Source: Doryteuthis pealeii (Eukaryota; Mollusca; Cephalopoda; Myopsida; Loliginidae). From it: a DNA stretch of 64,000 nucleotides. Positions 12,717-64,000 of this stretch are shown here, in pieces. The translations under genes and the position numbers were made by a program. Numbering within the stretch: the first letter of the stretch is position 1; every line of letters starts with the position of its first letter. The notes beneath the pieces were generated by a model. That model did not search any database and had not been told where the DNA came from. It saw only the letters and a list, made by a program, of their open reading frames with translations. The stretch covers positions 26,179,542-26,243,541 of the forward strand of contig CM042181.1 in assembly GCA_023376005.1 (NCBI GenBank), given 5' to 3'.

Positions 12717-12808
12717 ATGTGGAGAAAATTTAGAAAATCAAACAGGATGTTATGATAACAAAAAAAATAACATCCTGTGTTTGTTTTTTTAAAAATTTTC
12801 TCCACATA
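12717..12808. repeat. Inverted repeat of about 90 bp next to (TA)n/(TG)n
   Basis: Arms ATGTGGAGAAAATTT and ACAGGATGTTAT pair with ATAACATCCTGT and AAATTTTCTCCACAT around a short A-rich loop. Looks like a very small MITE or a foldback. Confidence 0.75.
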
Positions 12809-12829
12809 CTGTTGGATTAATTTCCTCAT

Positions 12830-12934
12830 CCATATATATATAGTATACTTCCACATATATATACACACACATATATACTTCCACATATATACACACACAT
12901 ATATACTTCCACATATACACACACACACACACAC
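12830..12934. repeat. Minisatellite, units of about 28 bp, three copies
   Basis: The unit contains ATATATACTTCCACATATA followed by CACACACA, repeated three times and running into a (CA)n tract. Confidence 0.8.
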
Positions 12935-13443
12935 ATTATATTCTCTAAGCATAGAGAATGATATGTTTCCCTAGAATTGAATAAAGGGTTCTGTTCAAAT
13001 TTTATAGATTACCTAATATGGCTAAAACAATTTTGACTATAACAACCAAAATGAGATTAGTTTTTAACTAGATAAGTGTATAATATTAATAATGATATGA
13101 GGATTTATATTTATACAAATTTAAAATTGTCTATTTTTCAAGATTTTCTTAATTTTAAAATTATTTCTTCAATTTTAAACAATTGGAAAAAATGTTTATA
13201 AACAAGAAAATTTTTGGACAAGTCAATGATTATTTGGAACCAAAATGTGTATCTCTGTTTTTATCCAATTTACAAATAACATTCAAGAAACATTTGTAAA
13301 AAATGTAACTTATTAAAAACAGCCGTTAGATATGGGGAAAGAGATGTTTATATTGATGCCTTATTTTGATAGTTGCCAGATATCCTCCATATTTCTTAAA
13401 GACTGGCTGACCAATAACAATAAACATCAAGCAGTTCAGCTGT

Positions 13444-13822
13444 TAACCCTCTAGGTAGGGATTAGAATACACTGACTGTATCCCCTGCAAAGGGGTGAGA
13501 CCCTTTTCCCTGCCCCCCAAAAATGGGTGTCCTGGATATGACTGCATATGATGTTGAGGCTCCAGTTCTGGAGATTGGGGGAGTGGGAAATGTCCCTTCA
13601 GTGCCATAACTCCCAGGTCTATACTCGCCCAGAGTGGCAGTACCAGTTAGTGTCCCATCTATCAGTCAAATAGATCTGTTTGAAAATTATTCATATTTGA
13701 TAAGACCATGTGCAAAAAAAACTCTTAATAAACAACTATACAAAAAATATAAATATGAATGTACAATGAATGTGATTCTCTAACCTCTAGGCATAAAATA
13801 ACCCTAGATGGGTTGACATGAA
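13444..13822 (+). repeat. Family A dispersed repeat, internally deleted
   Basis: Has the head (ATTAGAATACACTGACTGTA, then GGGGTGAGACCC) and the tail (ATAACCC, TGGGTTGACATG), but lacks the middle with the GGCGGTGG block. Confidence 0.72.
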
Positions 13823-14389
13823 CCAGAATTCCTCAGGAATGGCAATGCAATTACCAAAAATATACAAAATATTTTTGTATTCATTTGAGTCTATTAAATT
13901 TTGGATAGTCATAAAATTTATGTCGAACCTTCAATCTGCTTATTTTCAATTTATTTTTATAATATGGATTTCTTATAATAATTTTAGCTATTTTCTTTGA
14001 AAAGATTCACGTCAATAAATTTGTTTTTTGTATAGATTGTTAGAATATATTTTTATGATAATAAAACAATAAAAAAGTGTCATTCAAAGCATTCAATTGT
14101 TTTGACAAACATTGAATATGTTTTTTGAGTTATATCCTCCCACAAAAAATGTCTGTGTGTGAAAGGACAGAGTTCAGTTGATTTCTGTCATAGATCTACA
14201 TTTATAAACAATGTGTCCTGGCTCTAAGAAAATAAAATTTAGTCCAGGTTAAAAAGTGTGGTAAGGATAATCTGAAACCAAATATAAAAAAAAATATTTT
14301 TTAGACCTTATTATTCCAATTCAGGTGTCATTGAAGAATAAGAAAAGTTTTGGTAAACCATAATTGGATTTCTATGGTAAATTACAATT

Positions 14390-14668
14390 GGAGGTGTTGG
14401 TGGTGCAATGGTTACCATTGTATAAAAATGAACATGGCAAAATAAGTTCAAATCCTGGACATGGCTGTTGGCATTTCACATAGCACAAATACCCTTGGGA
14501 AAGCTATGCATCCAACTATTCTCCTTCCAACTAATGGTAAATAGCAGGGCAGACTGGGCTCTTTAACCTTCGTATGGTAACTGGTCTAGGAGAAGGAAAA
14601 CTCTGAATTCAAACCTGTTAAACTCTGCTAAAAATTGACCTTATGTTACATCCTGCTCGAGTAGGGGC
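14390..14668 (+). mobile_element. SINE family C, near full length
   Basis: Head GGTGGTGCAATGGTTACCAT, B box AGTTCAAATCCTGG, body through AGAAGGAAAACTCTGAATTC to GCTCGAGTAGGGGCGTTGAA. Inserted in an I1 element. Confidence 0.78.
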
Positions 14669-14726
14669 GTTGAATTTCTTAAATTGTTATTGTCTTATAC
14701 TCCAATGCTACCTTCACATTGGTTAG

Positions 14727-15128
14727 ATGGACAGTCGGAGAGGCCCCCTTTGATCAATTGGCTGGTCTCATCAAGCCCTAGCACCTATATGATTGTTCCA
14801 ACCCTATTGCTCTCATGGCAAACCCCCAATCCTTTTTATCATATATATTCTAGAAGGCAGAGGATGAGGGTCTTAGTGTCCTGGCTATGGTGTTAAACTG
14901 CATTTAGTGTTGAGGTTCCAGTTCTGGAGCTCTGGGGAATATGGAGTACCCCTTCATTGCCATTACTCCCAGATACACTCTGACCTGGAGTGGTAGCGTT
15001 ACATATCTGGTTTAGATAGATCAAAAATGAGTTTTAAAAAAATGAATGCCCAGCAATAATGAATAAAACAAAAATGTCTTAAAGCATAAAATAACCCAAG
15101 AGTTGACATGCTGTAAAATTCAACCAAC
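14727..15128 (+). repeat. Family A dispersed repeat, 5' truncated
   Basis: Starts in the middle (ATGGACAGTCGGAGAGGCCC), continues through TCAAGCCCTAGCACCTAT and ends in the AACCCAAGAGTTGACATGC tail. Inserted in an I1 element. Confidence 0.75.
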
Positions 15129-16371
15129 CTAATGATACTTATATTGGAAAGAATAAGGTCTTAAAAAGTTTAGTTTTCAGTTAGTCTTACCACACTTATA
15201 ACTTGGAATATATTCAAAGCTTTTGATTTTTAAAAAATTTGCAATTAAATAAAAAATAAATGATCACTGAAATTTACTTCTTTCCCATAATAAATACCAT
15301 ACACAAAATTTAACTATTATGAGACAGTGGTATTATTTTTGTTATACCTTTTTACTTATTCAGTTTCAGTTTGTTAAAAAAAAAATTAATAATCTAACAC
15401 TTGATTATCAACAAATTATTTTATGTGTGTATTTGTTGGGGTGTATACATTTTTAGTTATCTTTTTACAGTGGTAAAACCAAATATGAGAAATGAGGTAA
15501 ATGTGTTTATTTGTTAGAAACTGAAACTGAAAAAATGCTTATATAATTATTTTCTTTTAAATAGGATGATTTCTTAATTGATAGAATATTTTTGAAGGCA
15601 ATTACTTATTCCACAATCTTATTTAAGGAATCCATTACTTTGTCTAAAATTATGATCCTAATTGATTGTTTTCAAAAACTCTTGTTACTTTAATTTTATC
15701 TAATTTTTTTCTTGAAATATGAATGATCTTTCTTAACTCTTTCTAGATGTATTGAATTAATATGGCTGCTGTTTGAAAATTTAGGCTTACTCATTTTTTG
15801 ATTGGTTGATCTGATTTGATGTTAGACATTCAAATATATCTTTTGGGAAGACACTCTCCTTTGGCAGAATATGGAGTGCTATAATTGAATTTTAATGTGT
15901 GTGTTTATGTGTGTGTGAGAGAGAGGTAGAGAGATGGAGAGAGATGCAACAAATATGTAATATTAAAACTTTCCATTTTTGTTTCTGCATTGTGTACTTA
16001 AAAGAAAGGATTTAAGAAGGATAATACCTGTGAATGAGTAGAAAAAGAAACTTTGACTTGGAGTTAAAATGGCTTTGTTTAAATCCTTTCTTTGAAACAT
16101 CTCCTTTTTGTATTTTTACTTTTGTTGGAATAGACAAAAAAATAAAGAAGTACTCGTTAATTTTACGATCAAGTGATATAAAAAATATCAATGTCTTCCT
16201 TACTTCTCTAGAATGTATTTCACTGTATTTTAAAACTAAAATCAATACTATTAAAGTTTAGAATGCAAAGTAACTGAATGATTAGTGAATGGAGGAAACC
16301 AAATGTTTCTTGAAATACTCTTTTCTCCTTTGCTAGAATTCAAACTATAAACTGAATCAACTTACAAATTA

Positions 16372-16745
16372 CAGTGGTAACTTGACTTACAAGTGATCTA
16401 ACTTAGGAGTTTTCTGAGTTACAAGCTGTCACTTGTCACTTCAGACACACTTATGTGCTGTAATATGTTTTAATTTTGTTTTTATGAATATTTTTATTTG
16501 GCGTAGTAAATTTGGAATCTTTTTAATGAACTCATTAATGTAATTCATTACATCCTTTTATTGTTTTTATACAATACACTGCTATTTTTCTTGTTTAAAA
16601 AAACTATAAAAAATGATTTTTTTTTTGGTGGGGTATGGAATGGATTAATGACATTTTAGTTTATTTCAATGGGGAAAATTTATTTGATATGAGAAAATTG
16701 AGTAACAAGCAGAATGAATTAAACTTGTAAGTCCAGGTACAACTG
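16372..16745. mobile_element. Mariner-like MITE, TA target
   Basis: Starts CAGTGGTAACTTGACTTACA and ends TGTAAGTCCAGGTACAACTG, imperfect inverted termini, with TA on both flanks. Shares the inner block TTTATTTCAATGGGGAAAAT with 63474-63882. No transposase. Confidence 0.75.
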
Positions 16746-18188
16746 TATACTGTCATATCATATAGTTATATGAGTCAGAATTATGAAAATCTAATTAATA
16801 TAAGGTAGCTTAAGTCTCTTGCTGAGTATAAGTAGATGGATTGCAGTTGGTTTGCTAAGAGATTCTTAAACATCTTTTTATATAATTTTGTACAAGATAT
16901 TACTTGGTCAAGTAATAATACATTTTGTTTAAACTAATTTTTTCTTAATGATTGTATCTCTTATCTCTTATTGATTAGTTAGTACAGTTGACTGGATTAA
17001 CCCACAGCAGGGCCCCTCAGCTTCCCCCTCCATGTTTCAAACAATTTTGGTGTACCCTTAGGCTTCAACTTCATGGATAATGCAGCACTATTATCTTATT
17101 ACTTGTATGGATTGCATGTTTGTGTTTTAGGTGTGTAATAAAGTTTCCTGTGTTTTTTAACAAAATATTTTTTATTGTGTATTCAGTCTCTAGTTTTCTA
17201 TAAAATAAAAAAGAGTAACTGGAAGTTTTTCTTTTACACATTTAACTAAACTTGAATTGTCATCACCAGAAGAGTAAATTTATTTAAAGATTAGGCAGAA
17301 ACTGTATTTGCAATGCACTGACACTTGCACAATGAGGCATAAGATCAACATAGCCTGGTGATACTGTGGGATACTATTGGGACACCTTGGGTTAGTGATA
17401 AATGTGCCCAGGGTCATCATCTGAAAGGTTTTGGTGGAGGTCCTGTTTTTTTTTTTTTTTTTAATAATTTTAATTTTAATTTTTTTTATTATTCTTAAAA
17501 ATACCTGTTCAAAAGTTATGCAATTGTGAGTAAACAAACAAACAAAAAAAACCTTTAAAAAAAAAATGCTATCATACATAATTTGTTATTTGTAAAGAAG
17601 GTAATTTATAGCCCAAGGTTATCTGAAACGTGTCAATTTCTGTTGGCTTATCAGTATATTGCATATAATCACAATTATCAAAAAAATGCAATTGCACGTT
17701 CTTGGGCGTGTTGTATACAAAGAAGATGCCAATATTTCATATATCCACCATTTGTGCAAATGTCACTTTCCAAATGTTTCCTCATGTTGCTTATTAATCT
17801 TCTGATTTGCATCTGGAATATATTGCATTATTTTTCCTGGCATTCCTCTGCAAGTATCTGCAGATAATTGGACAAGGGTGAGGGTGACTGTAGATCTCAC
17901 TTTACAGCCTAAAGTATCTCACAAATATTCTTTTGCCGCATTTCTAAACCTTTTTACTCTTGTGTAACCCTTAAAATAAATTACATGTCTCAAGGAACGG
18001 CTGTGCAAAAACAAAATTATATACCATATCTTTCTCATTTCTATCATAGTTCATGTGGTAAATATCATAGTGTATGTTTTTGAATAACTGGTTTAAGGGA
18101 AAATTAATACTTCTTTGTCAAATTATTTGGTAATGCTAAATAAAATTCATACTGTTCATTTATAATATTTCATCAGGGGGTTTTCATT

Positions 18189-18191
<3 letters not shown>

Positions 18192-18224
<33 letters not shown>
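18192..18224. repeat. (CA)n microsatellite
   Basis: About 33 bp of CA repeat. Confidence 0.95.
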
Positions 18225-18228
<4 letters not shown>

Positions 18229-18723
18229 AAAATCTAAACTCAAACCTAAAAAAAATAAACATAAGTAACCAATATGATATACCTATCAATATAAATGTAA
18301 ACAAAATGAAAACAGATAATTTCTGCATCAGTTTATTATTTATTTATCTTTTACTGGAAATGTTGAAAAGACATAAGATATAAATCAAGGCAAAATATCC
18401 TGTGAACCAATAAATGGGCTAGAAAATGTTGCTTTTAGAGCCATTTGATAAAGTGAAACATGCTTCTCTAATGTGAAACCTGTGCCTGTCTTTTGATACA
18501 CAAATACTTAATTTGAGGTTGAATTTTAGATAAACACACGCACAGATTTCATTCTCAATTGAGAAGAGAGGATTTTTCTCTTTGCTCTTGATAATTGTTA
18601 AATATGAAATTAAATAAAAAATCAAAAGTGCATTAGTTTATCTCACTTGTTCTTACGGAAACCCTTAGGGACTTTTTGAGGAACCTTAGGGATATGGAGA
18701 ACCCTGGTTGAGAAACTCTATTC

Positions 18724-18920
18724 GGTTATTTCCTACAACTCCAACCTAAAAAAAGGGGAACCACTCTGAATGAATTTTATCTGTTAATTAATCTACCCAA
18801 TATTTTCCCATTAAACTAACCCTAACCCCGTCTTCTTTTTTCTTCGTAGATAAATAAATAAATAATTTATCAGTCAGAGTGGTTCCCCCTTTTTTTAGGT
18901 TGGAGTTATAGGAAATAACT
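18724..18920. mobile_element. MITE family M1 copy 1, 8-bp target duplication
   Basis: The 197-bp element starts GGTTATTTCC and ends GGAAATAACT. Inverted arms are about 45 bp. It is flanked by CTCTATTC on both sides (18716-18723 and 18921-18928), a perfect 8-bp duplication. A second copy lies at 52832-53016. The short core carries repeated TAAA units. No coding potential. Confidence 0.88.
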
Positions 18921-19119
18921 CTCTATTCTATAGAGTTAAAATCTGTGTTTCCTTACAGGTAATGGACAAATGTCAATGCACATGTTCTGAGATTAGGGTA
19001 TTGTCATTCATGAAGATGAAATGGGATGCCAATGGGTGATCATTAAAATAAATCCCAGTGATTCTTTCTATGATTTGTCTTTAGTATCTTTTGGCTATTG
19101 AAATTGCCTTGCAGATTTA

Positions 19120-19320
19120 CAAGATTGAGCTTGTACCCAAATGAGATTATAACTGGGCCTCTACCACCAAATGAAACCATCAAATACCTGGATGTTGAAT
19201 TGATGATAGGCAGTCCCCACCCCCCAGCATAACTGCCATCAGAAATAGAAACCAAATCAGACCAGTTCATCCACTTGCAACTGATTCTGTCATTGCACAA
19301 CTGTGAATGTTTCTATATAG
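19120..19320 (+). pseudogene. Possible LINE reverse transcriptase relic
   Basis: One + strand frame reads GPLPPNETIKYLDVEL, resembling the ETIKYLG block of some non-LTR reverse transcriptases. The surrounding frame is broken and short. The opposite strand has an 85-residue open frame without recognisable features. Weak call. Confidence 0.3.
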
Positions 19321-19835
19321 TTCTTGGAATGAGGAATGGTTGTCGGATAGGATATTGTGAAGTAAGATCACCAGCCTTTTAGCCTTTCTTTTTAATGGTG
19401 ATTAAAGTCTGGAATTGATATGCCATTGATCTTTAAGATAAGTGACTTGTTGAACTGGGTTCTTTTCTGGTAAGTCTAATGAGCAACCTGTCCTCACGAG
19501 CATTAACTTTATTTGATATCTTTCATCTATTCCTTTACATTATCTCTTGTGTGCTTTCCTACCAGACAACTGATTACTGTATGACTTGAACTGTTTTTCA
19601 ATTTGTCCCTAGAACAATCCAATTCATTAACTTATTAGTCCATGCAAAAACATAGTTCCGTGCTACTAGCTTAAAATCTTTTTACATAGGGTGGGTTTTC
19701 AGCTAGTGAAGAAGAATAATCCTCTTTTTAATGCAAGTTGTAGATTTTCATATTTCAAACTCATAGAATGTGATGCATATTTTTATTATGTTATGTTATT
19801 ATTTTTATATAAACTTTATATTGTATCTATTTCAG

Positions 19836-62966
<43,131 letters not shown>

Positions 62967-63061
62967 GTAAGTAAACTTTTTCAGTTTTTTTTCTTTTTAT
63001 TAAAGAAAAAAAAAAGAAGCAGTATTTGCCTTATAGAGCTTTTAAGGAGTCTAGTTTGAAA

Positions 63062-63257
63062 TAGTCCAGGTTAAAAGTAAGGGTAACACAAAGCCAACAT
63101 TTTTTTAGACCTTATTTTTCTGATGCAGGTATCATTGGGGAACACAGTTTTTGTAAACTGTGAAATCCCAATCTGTGTACCAAAATTTTTCTCATTCCCC
63201 AATGCATTAGAAAAATAATATCTAAAAATGTTTTGGCTTCAGGTTACCCTTACTTAT
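63062..63257. mobile_element. Inverted-repeat element I1, compact copy
   Basis: Uninterrupted copy of about 196 bp. It has AGTAAGGGTAAC near the left and GTTACCCTTACTT near the right, with inner arms AGACCTTATTTTTCTGATGC and its partner. It gives the intact form of the copies at 14242 and 46237. Confidence 0.75.
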
Positions 63258-63473
63258 AATTTGATTTTTGTAGCTTTTTGCAACTTTAGCAAATGAAAGT
63301 CTCATGATATTTCGATTTTGTAACAAAGATATTGTAATAAAAAAAATATGAGGCCTTATCATTTAAGTTTTGTGTAATCAGTTTCCATAAATATAAAAAA
63401 AAGTCATGACCATTACAACCAACCCCTTGCATGAGCAGGATTTGATACAAAGTCATTTTTTTAAATACCAGTA

Positions 63474-63649
63474 CATTGGTTCCTTGACTCACGATTGCCT
63501 CAACTTATGAGTTTTCAGAGTTACAAACTCAGTTTGATTTTTGCTTTTTATTGAGAACTAAAATTTGAAGTACCAGTGAGCTTCAGATAAGCTTATGTTA
63601 ATAAGTTCACTAAAACCATTTAAGTTTCCAAATTTATAACAAAATTAAA

Positions 63650-63696
<47 letters not shown>

Positions 63697-63882
63697 TACA
63701 GTGCTATTTTTCTTATTTTAAAAAATGTACCCCCCCCCCAAAAAAAAAAGTTGTTGTGGAGGCGGGGGGCAGTAGTTGATTAATGGCATTTCAGTTTATT
63801 TCAATGGGGAAAATTAATTTGATATACAAGGAAATTGAATTCCGAGCAGAATGAGACAATCTTGTAAGTCAAGGTATCACTG
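63474..63882. mobile_element. Mariner-like MITE, TA target, second copy
   Basis: Starts CATTGGTTCCTTGACT and ends AGTCAAGGTATCACTG, with TA on both flanks. A (TA)n microsatellite has grown inside it at 63653-63694, followed by a C-run and an A-run. Confidence 0.75.
63653..63694. repeat. (TA)n microsatellite inside a MITE
   Basis: About 42 bp of TA repeat within the element 63474-63882. Confidence 0.95.
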
Positions 63883-64000
63883 TATTGGTATTAGAAGGAA
63901 TTTGTGGCTACTCAGGTGAGTCAAAAGTTTTGCATAATTTTGGCATTATGAGGTACAATTTGGAAATACCAGATGCTTTTACCGAAGTTGTAAAAGATGA

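Larger units (their letters stand above)
14242..15206. mobile_element. Inverted-repeat element I1 interrupted by SINE C and repeat A
   Basis: The left half (GTCCAGGTTAAAAAGTGTGG, then TTAGACCTTATTATTCC) and the right half (GGAAAGAATAAGGTCTTAA, then TTACCACACTTATAACTTGG) are inverted partners 0.7 kb apart. A family C SINE (14390-14668) and a family A repeat (14727-15128) lie between them. Confidence 0.65.
1..19835. other. Non-coding upstream stretch, presumed OGDH intron, repeat-rich
   Basis: No open frame here shows a recognisable protein or matches the expected upstream OGDH block (the presequence and the region around the human NYVEEMY motif). AT-rich unique sequence alternates with the repeats listed separately. 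If the preceding exon lies before position 1, the intron is at least 19.8 kb. A short exon or a 5' UTR exon in this stretch could have been missed. Confidence 0.6.
62967..64000 (+). other. OGDH intron 15, start only
   Basis: Contains an inverted-repeat element (63062-63257), a (TA)n block (63653-63694) and a mariner-like MITE (63474-63882). The next coding exon is not reached. Confidence 0.8.

Noticed and set aside
12650..12974. Open frames with repeated His-Thr or Cys-Val on both strands
   Set aside because: They are translations of (CA)n and (TA)n minisatellite sequence.
16012..16261. Overlapping open frames of about 75 residues on both strands
   Set aside because: AT-rich chance frames with no family match and no supporting splice or start signals.
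17935..18718. Possible large hAT element (TTTCTAAACCTTTTT at left, GGTTGAGAAACTCT at right)
   Set aside because: The termini match poorly and no 8-bp duplication was found; the right part may be an old, unrelated hAT end.

Overview
The window is animal nuclear DNA, AT-rich and intron-heavy. It holds one recognisable gene, on the + strand: the mitochondrial 2-oxoglutarate dehydrogenase E1 subunit (OGDH, the alpha-ketoglutarate dehydrogenase of the TCA cycle). Sixteen coding exons lie between 19836 and 62966. They join in frame into 768 codons in one splice form and 767 in the other, about three quarters of a typical animal OGDH of about 1020 residues. The mitochondrial presequence and N-terminal exons, and the C-terminal exons, fall outside the window or were not recognised. 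Long introns (0.6 to 11 kb), tRNA-headed SINEs and hAT- and mariner-like MITEs suggest an invertebrate. A mollusc or other lophotrochozoan is my best guess, but no marker fixes the taxon.

Layout. 1-19835 is non-coding and is read as the upstream intron, filled with repeats. Exon 1 is at 19836-20021. After 8.3 kb comes exon 2a (28331-28433) and, 3.6 kb further, exon 2b (32070-32169). These are two alternative versions of one exon. A 10.9-kb intron leads to the catalytic block, exons 3 to 15 (43059-62966), with shorter introns. The last kilobase is intron.

The main finding is the 2a/2b pair. Both start in phase 0 and end in phase 1, and both encode the segment that begins IRGH and contains DPLG. 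Skipping both, or including both, gives a stop within five codons. Only 2a carries the ADLD motif that corresponds to the calcium-binding site of human OGDH; 2b lacks it. The gene therefore appears built to make a calcium-responsive and a less calcium-responsive enzyme by mutually exclusive splicing. A CU-rich tract lies just upstream of 2b and a 112-bp (TC)n tract lies 1.2 kb downstream.

The introns record much transposition. There are two repeat families sharing one 3' tail (A and B), two tRNA-headed SINE families (C and D), two hAT-like elements with 8-bp target duplications, a two-copy MITE family with perfect 8-bp duplications and covarying arms, foldback elements flanked by 12-bp direct repeats, mariner-like MITEs at TA, a LINE reverse transcriptase tail, an 86-bp near-perfect hairpin, and an interleaved inverted duplication. 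No rRNA, functional tRNA or CRISPR array was seen.
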